From NCBI GenBank assembly GCA_023853785.1, contig JAJIRX010000265.1, forward strand, positions 21,672 through 85,671: a stretch of DNA of 64,000 nt, given 5' to 3'. Below are positions 35,637 to 48,100 of the stretch, in pieces. The notes below the pieces were generated by a model that saw nothing but the letters and a program-made list of their open reading frames with translations, was not told where the DNA came from and made no database searches. The DNA comes from Psilocybe azurescens. Taxonomy: Eukaryota; Basidiomycota; Agaricomycetes; Agaricales; Agrocybaceae. Each line of letters starts with the position of its first letter. Positions within the stretch are counted from its first letter, which is position 1. The position numbers were made by a program, and so were the translations under genes.

Positions 35637-38600
35637 CAGTGTTGGCATCACCATCCCCACGCGTGTACATCCATGCCCACGATTTAGTGGATTCCCACAT
35701 GGCTAGCCATGCCCCACGGTTGTGGGCATGGGGATTCCCACCCTTGCGAGGGGCGGCCCGAGCCCCTGTGCCACCGGCATATAGGCCAGCGCCAATTTAC
35801 CAATCGCAGTTTACTCGCAAATGGACTGCCATAACTCTGACCAGCCAGATAGAAAATATAGCATTCCATTACCTCGGTATAACTTAGATATTACTTATTG
35901 TATTAGATAGGAGAAATTGAAGATATATTTGGAGGAGATTCTGTGTAGAGCAAGAAATTAGGGTGTGCTGTCGGTGAAAGTGCTCAAATATAAATTAAAA
36001 CCAACACATTGAAGGTATAACATCGGAATTACAGTACCAGAGACTATATTTAACAGTCTATCACCTTGCAGTTGGTTTTAAAAATTTACCAAGAGGTTGA
36101 AATTTCGGAATTAAACTTGACTGAAACTTCGGAAGTGTTCATTTATTTTAGGTGATCACCAATATATAAAGCCTCAACTTGTTGAACTCTCTCGTCAAAT
36201 AACCTCTTCATATCTTTGCTCTCAGTGAACCATGCCACCTCCAACATGGGGCCATGAATTTTTCTTGATCATCCGCAGGCAAAAACAATACCAAAGCTGC
36301 ATGCAGCTTATACATCTGACAAGATGGACCGGAAGAAAATAATGTGTAGATCCTGCTACCCTAATTTTGTCAAGGCCATGCAGGATCAAGATGAAGCAGA
36401 CACCCTTTCAGGCCAGAGAACATCTGTGCGCACATTGGACATGATTGAGGCTGCTTGTAAGTAATTTCTCACTTCCAAATTAGGATTGTGGCGCACATCT
36501 AATTTATTGTCTTTTCTACAGTGTGGGGTGAAGGTCCTAATGCACGGTGGATTGTTTCACGTCCCGAGAATTTACTTCGTCACCTGAAAAATTGCAAATT
36601 TGTTGTGGACTCTGTGTCTGATCGGGCTGCCAATATATGCTATGAGAAAGGTTTGACCAAAAGTCCTCCTTGTCCTCGCAGTACTTCTCTTTCTCAAATC
36701 AGTGCCTCTGGATCTGTTCTTGGTTTGATGGCTGGTCCCTCCTCATTGGGTTATGATGGCCACCCATCTCCTCTCCAAATTTCTCCTCAAAGCCTTCCAC
36801 CTGTTCCTTTTCCAAGCCATTCACCAAGTCCTGGCCTTACTGGAATATCTATCAGTCCTCAAAACTCCGCTTTTTTAATGCCACCACCAAGCCACACACC
36901 TAGCCCTTTAGTTTCAAATTTTCAGTCACTTCCATTTGCCCCATTGCCTTCAGAAAATTCAAGAAAGCATGCCCGACTTGGAAGCCAGGGACAAGAGCTA
37001 TCAAGACAATCTAGCTTGCCTAATGTCACTTGGACAGCAGAAAATCAAACTCGCCTTGGTATGCGGATTGCACGTATTACTGTGTCTTGTGGGTTCCCTT
37101 ACTCTTGGGTGGAGAATCCGGAATGGGTCGCACTTCTCAATGAATTTATTCCTATGGCAAGACATTACAGTAGACGGCAGTTATCCAACAATCTCATCTC
37201 TGAAGAAATTGCAAAATATTGCAACTTGGCCAAGCAGAGCTGTGCTGGTACTCTAGCATCCATGCAATATGATGGATGGACGGGTATTAATTACCACCAT
37301 TTATTGGCATTCATGATTATGACAGGGAATAGAGAGGTAAGGTATTTCCACTAATATTCAGTTTAAATGATGCATTAACAAGAATTTTTAAAAAGGTGTT
37401 TACAGTTAAGGTCTTCGACACATCTTCTGAAAGGAAGACAGCCGAAAACCTAGTTCAGGAGATTATACAAGTCATGGAATTACTCCGGTACTGATTGGAA
37501 GGTGGAGGTTATTGCAATCACCTCTGATGCTGCTGGGGAAGCCAAGAAGGCTCGCTGACTGTGTGTTGAAGCTAATGAATCGCTGATTGCGCCCTGACTG
37601 TTGGGCACACCAGGTAAGTAAAGACTTCTAAATTTTAAATCTCTCACTTATTATTAAAATTTTTAGAATGCTCTTGTTGTTGGGGACTATATGCGGGCAT
37701 CAGCAACTTTACTTACATTTGCTGAGAAGGCAAATGAGGTCATCACTTGGCTCCGGAGCAAAACTCAAGTGCTTGCTCTTTTACGGGATGTTCAAGAAGG
37801 AATGAGAGCCTCAAATCCTACTGGCCGCATTTTGGCAGTTATCCGTCCAGTTGTAACTCGCTGGACTGCCTACTACCTGGCCTATCAGCGCTTGCTAGAG
37901 CTTCACCTTCTACTTCAAGTCCTAATACAACAACACCGTGACCGACTACTACAGGGTACTGCAGCCAGTCGTCGAAAGGCTCAAGAAATAATTAAAATTA
38001 TGGAAAACGCAGTGTTTTGGCAATCTCTTGCACGGTAGATATATTGCTGTTATATATATAAATACACTTATGCTGATTGCAAATTTTAAACATATAGAAT
38101 TAAATTGCACCTTGAACCTCTTGCCCGCTCATCATCTATTCTCCAAGCTACCCATGCATGCTTAGACCAAGTTCCAATTGTTTTTGGCTCACTTCTTTGC
38201 GAATATCAAGAGATCCGTGACGATACTGGGGATGATGACCTTATCAATGTCATTGTTGAAAGCATTGAGTGCCGCTGGCAAAGTTGCGACCAGGATGTTT
38301 ACATTGCTGCCATTATTCTTCACCCTCTTCTTAAAACAGCACCATTCGCAAAAATCCAATATCTTGCTCCAGCTAATATATGGGGACTTCTCAAACAATT
38401 ATGGAAGCGGTTCTATAAGGTCAATGCACTGTCAGAATTATTTACTGAGCTCAATCACTTCTTCCATGATCAGGACATTTATGCCACACTCCCGATTGGG
38501 CAAATCATATTAAACATGAAGCAGAAATCAAGGTACGATCCTCTGGCTCACTATATTTGGCACAATCATATTTATAAATTAACACAGAAAGAAATACCAG

Positions 38601-39549
38601 ACCCTCTCAAGATGTATAATGGGGTCCAATTTGGAGCATCACCTTCACATCTTCAGACCATTGCCCATCGCATTTTATCCGTCTGTTGCAATTCAGCCTC
38701 ATGTGAAAGGCTGTTTAGCATGTTTGGCAATATTCTCACAAAGCATCGATCACGACTCAGACGTGAGAAACTGACAGACCAGGCTGGACTTAGAATGCAT
38801 CTTCGTGATGAGCATTTGCAGGAAGGGTCTGTTCGGAATTGCCTCAAGAGAAAAATCACTTCCCATCATCCTGCTGATCCCAATTCTACTATTACACAAC
38901 CTCAGAACGATCCCATTTCTGGTGCTTCTGATGTAGCTGTCTCACCAAATGATCCACCTCCAAGTGCAAGTTCTCACCCTCAGTTCAATGACAAAACCGA
39001 GGATGGTACAGCCCAACCCCTGGATGGCTCAAACATTGACCAATCACCCGGGTCCTTCACATCTATGATTCAAATTTATCACAGGATGCTGCAGCAGTGG
39101 AAGAGGAGGAAAGACATACCGCCAATACACAAGGTCAAATCTCTCTGGCACAGAAAATTTCATTAAAAGACTTATTTGATTTCAAAAATGCTTACTGGTC
39201 TAAAGCAAAGGCATCGACTAATACTAATAATCTAGCCGATGAGATGGAGCTACACCAGCTTCTTGACCTTGATGCCGAAGGTGATCCTGATGATTTTGAA
39301 GCGGGAAATGACCTTACACATCCCTCAATGTTATAAAATATTACTTAGATTTTTTCGAACTCATTTGTACATTAGGAACTAGTCTAAATAATATGTATCT
39401 ACAAATTTGACGATGCACTTGAATCGATCATGACCATCACCACACAATTTCCATATTGGGTATCCCCATGCCCACGTCTTGCGTGGATATCCATACAATC
39501 GTGGATATGTGGGGATCCACGTGGATATCCACAGGCGATGCCAACACTG
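35637..39549 (+). mobile_element. hAT-family DNA transposon
   Basis: The ends are CAGTGTTGGCATC and its exact inverse (13 bp). Flanking octamers are GTCTGATG (35629-35636) and GTCTGACA (39550-39557), six of eight matching, consistent with the 8-bp duplication of hAT elements. The subterminal regions carry repeated GTGGATATCCAC and CATGCCCAC-type motifs, especially at 39455-39535, which in hAT elements serve as transposase binding sites. The element contains a decayed transposase gene on the plus strand. Confidence 0.88.
36232..39336 (+). pseudogene. hAT transposase, BED zinc finger and hATC domain, decayed
   Basis: The gene reads plus-strand through several exons: about 36232-36454, 36522-37336, about 37395-37612, 37667-38036, 38099-39080 and about 39084-39336. 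The BED-like finger has CRSC in exon 1 and LRHLKNC after the first intron. A Pro/Ser-rich linker follows, then the RNase H-like core (SMQYDGWTGINYHHLL; KVEVIAITSDAAGEAKKAR). The C-terminal dimerisation region is clear: CNSASCERLFSMFG and KHRSRLRREKL. Lesions are a frame change near 36260 in exon 1, a CGC-TGA stop near 37556 and another frame change near 37598. The element could not move by itself. Splice sites are by eye. Confidence 0.85.
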
Positions 39550-42500
39550 GTCTGACAGTTATCGGATCATGGCAGCTTCCCACACCAGTTGACAGATATC
39601 AAACATGAACAAACAGCTGTTTGCAAAACATTAACCTGCAGATAATTATGCAAGACCCTGTAGTTCCTTTATTTTTGATACTTTTCTTGTCCAGTTTTGG
39701 CTCAAAACAATTCTGGCTCGTCAAAAACATTATAGATTCTTGTGCTGAATAGCCTAGGTATTGATAAGTAGACATGAATTGATATATTTTATGCATATAC
39801 ACCACTGGAAGATTCAAATAAAACACTGGAGAGTTGGACCGTGTTGGGTGCCAGTTTTGTAGTCAAAAATCTTCCTATTTAAACACCAGTGTGGGGGTTA
39901 TTGAGGAAATTAACAAAGTTGCACGATTCTTTCACGTGGTGTGACAATTTGTGACTGATCACAAGTCTGCAGCTGCAGCTTGAGCTGCAAAAGTTACAGC
40001 TCAACTTTGATCGTCCCTACTATCTAATCTATGTTTGGGCAGCTCGGCCCAGATGGCCAGAGCTCACTATCACACTGGTTGGTGCTGCTTACAACGAATC
40101 ATTTTACATTTTACACTAGCTATTGAGAATAAGGCAAGATAGAGCTTTCCGCCTTGAACGATGAAGTTGCAATAAAGAATTTCAGTGGTCCATTTAATAG
40201 GTAAGCAGTGTTAGCCTCGATCCTTGAATAACAAGGAAGCTGTGCATGTGATGAAATTTACTAATGAAAACATTGTGTTGCTCTCAAGCACACCAAATCT
40301 CATGCACATTGACACCTTTGCATGTGTTCTCATCATATTTAATTCACTTCCCTTGAGAGTCACCAACCAAGCTTTCCTGCCCCAGACCAAGATATGAGAG
40401 GCATACATACCACCATTCTCCGCACTCAGTCATAATGGATATCAGCTGCTTGTACAATGTTCAAATATTCAAAAATGTCATGATAAATGGAGGAAATTTC
40501 ACCTATGCTCAATCATCTGAAGGTATGTCACTCCCTTAGTCTTGGTCAATTATCCTCATATATAATTGATGCGTGAGTACAGCCATCAAAATATTGCTGA
40601 AGGTATCATCTCTTGGGGCACTCCATAACTCTGGAGACCGATTCAACCCTCCCAAATGCCATTCAAACACTCATACTGCTGTCCTTCAGAAGCTCATGGA
40701 TTGGTTTATTGGGATGTTTGGATGGGATAGGTTCGTGCTTTGGCTGTATGGTCTGGCAGGCGGAGGAAAATTGGCGATCACATAGACCTTTGCAGAATTA
40801 TGCGCTGCAAAGAACCACCTTCTCGCCAGTTTCTTTTCTCTAGGTGAGATCCCTGGTAAAACAATGAAAGGGTTTTTGTCACAAAATTGGTCTATCAATT
40901 ATGGTTACATATTCCTGAATCTCAGCCAATAATCAAAGCAGCTATCAGCAAAAATCCGGCTATCTTTCAGCTCAATTTCGATACACAATTTCGCACATTG
41001 TTCCTCAATCCTCTTCTCCAGCTTTCCAACGCCAGGCACTTCACATCTGGAACCCTGTTTCCCAAACTAATTATCATTGATGGTCTGGACAAATGCAAAG
41101 GCGCTGGATGTTCAGAACACCATTTTGCATACCATCTCAAATGCACTCCAGTGTCATCGTTTGACTCTTCCATTTATGTTTCTTCTTGCCAGCCAACCAG
41201 AGTATCATCTCACCACATCATTTTCTGTCACCTCTCTGCACAGTCTGACTTTTTGTCTTGCACTTGATGACACATACCAGCCAGACAAGGATATCAGACT
41301 ATATCTGACAGACTGGTTTCATGACATATGAAAGACACACATTGTGCGTGACCATCTTCCGGATTCATGGCCATCAGAGGAAGACATAGCCAAATTGGTT
41401 CCAAAATCATCAGGTCAATTCATGTATGCAGCCATGGTCATTAGATACATATGTGTCATTTCCTTGACGTAATCCACTCGATCGCCTCAAAGTCATTCAA
41501 GGCCTGCTTCACATCAATGACAATAGGCCATATGCCCAACTCAATGCTCTATATATTAATATCCTTTCTGAAGTGGAAGATGTCAAGGCGGTCTTGAGAA
41601 TTCTAGGGTGGCTATTGTACTGACCAATGATACAGATGGCTCTATTGGAACTCTGGGTATCAATGATCTGGAGAGGTTTATGCAACTTACCCCAGGTACT
41701 GTTCAGCTCATCCTCATTGACATATTTTCCGTTGTGGACGCCTCAGACAACAACAAGGCCATCAAATTTCTTCATGCCTCATTCAGTGACTTCCTCATTG
41801 ATCCAACCCGGTCTTGTCAAATTTTCATCGATCCCAGTAAAAGACATGAGGAAGTTGCTCATTTCTGTATTTCTGCCATTGAATGTAAGCTTTGATCTTT
41901 CTCTTACAAATTTATTTCTGAGCTTCAGTTTATTTTATATATATGTAGCACTCAACATGGCAACACCTCTGCCAAATCTTGCATACCGGGTGAAAGTGTG
42001 TAAACCATTCTGAGCTTACAATTCATAGTGAGACACAGAGGCCCTTATTTCTGCGATTGTTATCTGTAATAAACTAGTACATTATACTAGTGAAGGGTAG
42101 GAGATACGCCAGACTATTAGGCTTTGAGGCTTCACTTCCTAGTGGGCCAATGAGCTTAGTAGACCTTACAAACTAACTAAGGTGTAGTGTGGCCTATTAA
42201 TCAGTGCTACAAATCAAAGACTACCTTTAGTTTCCTACACAGCTATCAAAGCAACCCTAACCGAGTGCCCAAGGCAATTGCTCATACCATTGATCATGCT
42301 ATTAGTCCCATGCAAAGAAGCACTCCTAAAGAAATGAACTTGGCTCTTACAAGGGGTAAAACCCATCAGTCTCTTAAACAAGTGATCACCAAGTGATGGA
42401 AACCTTATTAATTAGCAGAAGCAATCACCGTGTCCAGGCCTCACAAAGGCTGTTCACTAAATTAGGCGATCAACCGCTCAGGCATCAGGCATCACTACAC

Positions 42501-43264
42501 CACATGGGTGATCGCCCCATGGACTGAACGTATTGGCAATTGAAATCTAGTGCACAACTCAGCATATGGTGGTCTACTAGATCTGACTATAAAAACTTGT
42601 AATTTGCAATGCAGCCAATGTGAGTGAGGGATTGCCCAGCCAGCAATTGCCACAGAATACTAGAGGTAACTTGCCTCATGATAAGGGCACCTGCTGTTCC
42701 AGGAGGTCCTAAATCAATAGCAACTGTGCTTGGGAACCTTGGTAGGGTTTCCTAGGAAATATACCCTAAGCAATTTAGTCCCAACATGCCTTACCACAAG
42801 CCATCTGATAAAATAAGTCAGGTGATCACTACTCAAGGAGGCACTGCTGCATGGACAACAATGTTATCTTCAAATAAGCACCATAGCCCAGGCAAACTAG
42901 TACTTTCATCTATTATAATTGGTGCAGTAAATGCTAGGCAGCACATGGTCCATTTCCTTCCTTTTCTCTTAGTCTCTTTCAATTATCACAAGCCAAAGTA
43001 TCTATTTAGTCTATAAAAACAGCCCTGTATCTTAGAATAGGAACCAAGTAATCTACACCCCAGATTTGATATCAGAATTTACTCTGAATAAGAATTCTAG
43101 TGTTAACACTTTGAGGACTAGTGATTTGTGTGGTAAGAGATCAAACACTGCAGTTCACCTTAAGCAATTAGGTGCTACCTGGTTTCGTGAGCAATCACCA
43201 TTGTTATATTCAACGTCAGGTCTATTAGACTTAATAAGCAGGCTTTTATAAGTCATCCATGGAC

Positions 43265-43500
43265 TGCTCTGGGGATTGTCAAGTACGGGTTGGAACCCTA
43301 TACGGCTAGTGATTGCTCATATGTAGTAACTAGAGACGACTGTCAGAGAACTCCAACAATTCAGAACATTGCCTATAGTAAGACTGCCCTGGGGATTATT
43401 AAGTATGGGTGGGAACTCTATAGAGGCTAGTGATTGCTCATAGTAACTAGGGACGACTGTCAGAGAAATCTGACTGTTTCAGGACGTTGCCTATAGTAAA
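43265..43500 (+). repeat. 115-120 bp tandem duplication
   Basis: Two adjacent copies, about 43265-43380 and 43385-43500, share CCTGGGGATTRTTAAGTAYGG, GGCTAGTGATTGCTCAT, GACGACTGTCAGAGAA and TTGCCTATAGTAA. Divergence of about 15 percent suggests an old duplication. Confidence 0.75.
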
Positions 43501-43908
43501 CTAAGGACTGTGGACTAGTGTGCCCAGTTTCTTATAGGAACTAAGGATCTACTATCTGTTAATATGGGTGATCGCTTATAGTGTTTGATAGTTGGAGTTT
43601 GGGTTTTATAAAGAGAACTGTTAAGTGTCTCATGTACACTCGCCCCCAAAAGCAATCCCCTTGATATTGGTGATTGCCCTTACATAGAGAGATTGCCCTT
43701 ACTATTCCAGTGCCTTGTGTGTACTCGCCTGTAAAAGAGTTCCCTAGCTACTAGTGATCACCCCAGAGCAACCGTCTAAGTCTGTACTCTGCTAAAACTA
43801 GTTATTGTAATAAGCCTTACAAGCTTACCCTCCCAGATAGAACTGATCAATATAAATATTTGATTGGGCGTTGTGTATTGGGCAATTACAAAGACACCCC
43901 ACACTAAC

Positions 43909-44978
43909 AGTACTTTACAGTCCTCCACTGGTACCGGTCGGAACCGGTCAGAACCACTGGACCCAGTTGGAACTGGTTGGAATCCAGTCAGAATCCACTC
44001 AGACTCACTCGGAACTGGTCGGAATCCAGTCAGAATTTCTCAGAATGTACTTACTCAGTGTACAAAACAATGCTTAGTCAGCCTTACATAATAATTGCTT
44101 ACATAAGCCTATAAATGATGTATTCAAATCACATGGTATTGTATGCTTAGTCAGTATTATATAATATTTCTTATATAAGCTCTTAAGTAATCTATTCAGG
44201 TCACATGATATTTGTAATAAATGTGAAATTATAAAATACACTCAACAGAAATTGAACCAACAGCCTTATATATATTAATTCTATATATGCTTTACCAACT
44301 ACACTATTATTGTTTGTGGTATTCTCAATATTTTATGAATTATATACCATTCTTTACAACACCCAATAATATATTCTAGCACTTCCTCTGAAGCTATACT
44401 CACATATTATATAACAAAATGATCATAAAATTGAGGGCAATGCACCTGTAATTACATCATCATCTGAATATTGTGTCAGCATGTTCAATATACAAAATAC
44501 TGTAAATTTGAATATATATAGACATTGTAAACCACTTTTTGCAACAAAATAGCACTCTGTTAGCTATATTTAATAGTGTTGCAATAATAGAAATTAATGG
44601 AATACAAAGATCAATTTTATTCAAGAAATTTGGATTATATAAGCACAGATTTATATGAAAATGGGTATTTCTTTACTAGAAATTGTTTAATTTTATATAA
44701 CTATTATGTAAACATATTTTCCTGAATTTTACAATTCTAACAATATCAAATTTGTCACAAACTGTTAAGATCTATGTACTTTTTTTGTGTTATTACTTGC
44801 TGAGCTGTAAATAGTATGCTGATATAATATGGTTCCGCTTGGTACCACTTGGATTCCACTTGGAAAAATTTGGACATTTTACTGCTAATTTGGCAGGGAC
44901 TGCCAAATAAAATTCTGGTCAGTACCGGTCAGATTCTGACCAGTTCTGATTGGTACCTGTGGGGAGTGTAAAGACCTC
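43909..44978. mobile_element. GAGGTCTTTAC-family element 1 (Y1), about 1.07 kb
   Basis: The right end, read inward on the minus strand, is GAGGTCTTTACACTCCCCAC followed by AGGTACC. The left end is AGTACTTTACAGTCC followed by TCCACTGGTACC, a degenerate inverse. Flanks are CACACTAAC (43900-43908) and CACACTAAA (44979-44987), an 8-9 bp target duplication. Next to each end lies an array of degenerate 10-12 bp units with a GGAACCGGTC or GGAATCCAGTC core (43921-44045 and 44828-44960). The centre is AT-rich and contains an antisense tRNA-like sequence. No coding capacity. Confidence 0.6.
44245..44310 (-). ncRNA. tRNA-like sequence with Pol III boxes in element Y1
   Basis: On the minus strand TAGTGTAGTTGG (44306-44295) fits the A box, and GGTTCAATTTC (44258-44248) fits the B box with one substitution. 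Spacing is close to that of a tRNA gene. Acceptor and T-stem pairing are poor, so this is not a working tRNA gene but a tRNA-derived promoter of the type found in SINE heads. Confidence 0.45.
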
Positions 44979-45426
44979 CACACTAAACATCTCACCAGTC
45001 CCTCTTACATCATCTCTGATTGGCAGGCCCTCTGCATGACAACACTGCTCTTCGGGAGAAAGTTCTTGGGGTGCCCTATGTTCAGCACTGGAGAACATAT
45101 ATCCTCTCATCAAGGGATAGACCTCAAAAATATGGCAGCTCTGTGAGTGAGGATCCTGCAATGCTTCTACAATTTCTGCGAACATTGGTATGTCTACTTG
45201 TTTTAAAGGTATTGAAAACAATGTGTATTGACTCCAAATCAAGCATTTCAGGCAAACAGAAGAGCTCTATCTCCACCATCAAGCTATCTTGGATCAAAAT
45301 TTATGCAACAATATGGCATTGATTCCCATGAGCCCTTGTCTGGCTTTTGGACTGCTGTCTGTGCCAGCAAGATACTTGAATATAACCCAGAAGTCTCTTT
45401 GGATACATTTTTGGCTCTGTCGTGTT

Positions 45427-45625
45427 ACGAACACTTTATTTTCTTCGCTCTTTTCATTTTCTTTCATTTTCGATATAAAAGCCTTCTTATCACATGATTA
45501 ACAACATCATGTGATTGTATATTTGATCCATTCTATTCTGACTCACATTGTTGACACCGTGATGACTCACTTCTTGTTCTGACTCACACTCTGACTCACA
45601 TTGTTGGCACCGTCGTGACTCGGCG
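45427..45625 (-). mobile_element. LTR fragment inserted in NACHT copy 3
   Basis: The reverse complement matches 55840-56050: GTGAGTCAGAGTGTGAGTCAG, CACATGATGTTGT, ATGTGATAAGAAG and a TATA box (TTTTATATC, 45480-45473). Four TGACTCA heptamers are retained. Compared with NACHT copies 1 and 2, the exon between GCTCTGTC and GAACAGTGG is replaced, so insertion was accompanied by a deletion of roughly 0.3 kb. No target duplication is visible. Confidence 0.75.
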
Positions 45626-45996
45626 AACAGTGGAACTTCATCTGGGATGCTTTGGCATTCATGTTGTCTGAGAAGGCCGGGTACTTGGCTGAGCTAGTCA
45701 ATGTACTCGGCCAACAGAACCTTACCTTCAATCTAGGAAGACCGAGCACCAATGTGCACCTCCGGGTACAGACCTTGTTTGGAGCAATCCGCAACTATTT
45801 ACTGAAATTCAAAGGGTCGAGTCCTTCACCATTTAAAATCATCATTAACTGGACAGAATGCCCAAGCAACTATGTTGGTAATTGCTTCATGGCCGATGAC
45901 CTAGATGATAACCGCTGGATACGCCGAATTACTTACGTCGATGAATCTATTCTTTCGAGCAATGAGGACGGGCAGGAGTCCATCGGGCAAACGTGA

Positions 45997-48100
45997 TCGG
46001 CCATCGGAAACACATAGTTTGGGCGTTTGTGTATACTCTGGGGGTTCTGTAGCGTTAACGTGAAAGGAGAACGCACAAGCATAGATACTAGAATGTCACA
46101 CTATATGATGAAACTAATAATAATATTCGACCTCGACGAAACTAACTGAGTCACTAATCACTGAGACCGTAGTAGGTTCGGGATAGACGTTGACACCAAT
46201 AAGCCAAAAAGTAGCCTTCGCCTTAATCATTTGCTTCACATATACGCGACCATACATCATTTTTCATAAAGCACAAACTTCGAATCAGTGATCACCATTC
46301 AGACCGAACCTGCTGGCTGAAGGCTGATGCGCTCGGTTCTGTCTTCTCTTATCTTTGAAGTCGCCTCACGGTTACTCATATCACACGCGCAAATATTCAA
46401 TCAATGAAACAATATATTCTATTCTTTCAAATCGATTGAACATGAAGAATATTCGATAACCTAAACTTTCGCTACGTAGCTATGTATGTATGGATTTTTA
46501 TCTACAGTACAGTGCCAGTATGAAAAACGCTCCCGTCTCGTTTTCGTCGGTTGCCTGACTGGTTGCACGTAAAGAAGTGAGTCGTTACTCTGTATTGAAA
46601 ATTTCTTAATAATATCGTCGTCGCCGTATTCCCAAAAGCTAAATCCCAAAAGCGTCGGTCCTTGCTCCTGGAAGAGATTGTCACCTCACCAAGAGCCAAC
46701 AGCGAGCGTAGAAGACAAGAAAGAACACGATTAATGGATAGGACGGTGTATGGCTTACATGTGGTAGAATACTTGTCGTGATATCCAGATCGTGTGTAGC
46801 GCATACTGATGCGCAGTTAAAGTGTGGGTGGAAATGTTGGCAGGAGGCATAAGAAGACCCACAGCGCGCTCGAATGTAATAAAATCCGAACGGTGGGATC
46901 TTTATTGTATGATGGGTGGGTGTAGTGCGAGGATTGGACTAACCATAGGGATGGGGTGCCGGTACCGCGTCAAGCGTATGGGTATGGACACGCATAGGGT
47001 GTGGGGTGTCGTCGGCGTTGTCAAAACATCGAGATATCGATAAGGCATCGGTAGAAAGAAAGGGGTCGTTGCAGTCATTTCATTTATTCGGTATTTCTTC
47101 TTCTTTACGTGTTTTCGGGGGGGTACCAGAATCCAAATCCATAAATCATAAATCAAAAATCAAAAATCAAATCTCAATTGGCAAGGGGCCACAAGCTAGT
47201 GAGGAAAAATAAATAAACACGAAGCATCCCAGCACTCACCTCACACTCCGTCCATAGAACGGTTACGGAGTGCAGGAGATATAATCGCTTTTACTCAGTA
47301 CTCGGGCTCGCGTGTAGTAGATAGACATGAGAATAATAACCACAACAACACAAAGCGTGCCGGTGGCCTACTAGAATCCAAAACCATAAATCCAAAATCA
47401 AATCACAAACGCAAAGGGGTCCGAGCGTGAAAGAATAAACACAAAGCACGGCCGGCACTCGACTCAAACTCCGTCCGTAGAACAGTTACGGAGGAAGAGC
47501 GCAGGGTATACCGTCGCTTTTACTCAGCGCTTGGACTCGCAGGTTGGGTGTGGTAGTAGAACGAAGAAAAGAAGATGTGAAAATAAAAATAGAACATACA
47601 TCAGAAAAAGGACGCACGAAACCAAACCAAGTAGGACGACTCAAGAAGCTGAAAGATCCAGGCAAACAATAAAACGATACACTTGACGCTAAATCAAGGA
47701 GGATGTATAGGAGGTTAAATCTGGACCTGGCTTCGAATCCAGTCCGCTCCAGCGTTCCATGCTTTTCTGCGTGCGGTATTGGGGATTTAAAAGTAAGTGC
47801 GATGGAGAATAAATGATAGAAGATAAGAGTGGGAACGAAAGGCAGAAGTTGAAAAGAGAATTGAAAAACGGGGGTGGAGAACAAGGTGAAAGCGCAGACG
47901 GAGAGTAGAATGTCGGAAGCCGGTGCCGGAAGGGGCACGATAAAGGGAAGGGCGTTGGTGGGAGGAATAGATAGGCGGGAGTATGAACGACGCGAACATA
48001 AATGTGAACCTAAAGTAACAAGTTAAACACCAAAACATTCAAATTCCATCCCTATTCTCAAATTACAACGCATGCACCAACGCACACCCTCCTCCAATCA
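45997..48100. repeat. array blocks A and B, copy 4, with internal duplication
   Basis: Anchors: CAATGAAACAATATATTCTATT (about 46404), CTACAGTACAGTGCCAG (about 46501), CACCAAGAGCCAACAG (about 46687). The B signature CTCCGTCC.TAGAAC.GTTACGGAG occurs twice, at about 47248 and 47470, an internal duplication of about 220 bp not present in the other copies. No gene is seen. Confidence 0.65.

Larger units (their letters stand above)
34961..40017. mobile_element. inverted-repeat element flanked by TA, split by hAT
   Basis: Terminal inverted repeats start GGGACGATCAAAGTTGAGC at 34961 and mirror at 40017. TA is on both sides (34959-34960 and 40018-40019), as expected of Tc1/mariner-like or related insertions. 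A second inverted pair, ACAGGGTCTTGCATAATTAT with ACAGCTGTTT, lies at about 35264-35316 and 39608-39662. Without the hAT insertion the element is about 1.15 kb and has no coding sequence, so it would be non-autonomous. Confidence 0.65.
34791..40073. mobile_element. 5.3-kb nested insertion upstream of NACHT copy 3
   Basis: At 51803-51808 the uninterrupted array reads ACTGGT followed by TGGTGCTGCC. Here ACTGGT occurs at 34785-34790 and again at 40074-40079, with 5283 bp between, a perfect 6-bp target-site duplication. The insert begins with a GTAGGCC/GGCCTAC hairpin (34794-34812). After subtracting the inner element the outermost layer is only about 0.2 kb, so it was probably a small non-autonomous element or LTR remnant that received further insertions. 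Confidence 0.75.
41988..44993. mobile_element. 3.0-kb insertion in NACHT copy 3, unclassified
   Basis: Alignment with the other NACHT copies places host sequence up to GCATACC (41987) and again from ACCAGTC (44994), so 3006 bp are inserted with at most ACC duplicated. The left 1.9 kb has no convincing ORF. It holds many short motifs of the type GTGATCGC or GCAATCAC on both strands and a 115-bp tandem duplication. The right end contains a nested GAGGTCTTTAC element. The insertion matches no class I recognise. Confidence 0.6.
40457..45996 (+). pseudogene. NACHT NTPase, NLR-like, copy 3, heavily disrupted
   Basis: Exon 1 starts at 40457 (MFKYSK, then one base out of frame before INGGNFTYAQSS). 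The intron ends near 40581. The P-loop reads GLAGGGKLAI where the other copies have GPAGAGKSAI, so the Mg-coordinating Ser is Leu. A stop follows directly and further frameshifts occur near 40845, 41090 and 41330. Walker B is LIIIDGLDKC, with the catalytic-type Glu replaced by Lys. A 3.0-kb insertion (41988-44993) splits exon 3, and an LTR fragment (45427-45625) replaces about 0.3 kb of the C-terminal exon. The end (45650-45996) is open and ends like the other copies. This is the most decayed copy. Confidence 0.9.

Noticed and set aside
43265..43500. CRISPR-like direct repeats
   Set aside because: Only two long, imperfect adjacent copies in eukaryotic DNA; this is a tandem duplication.
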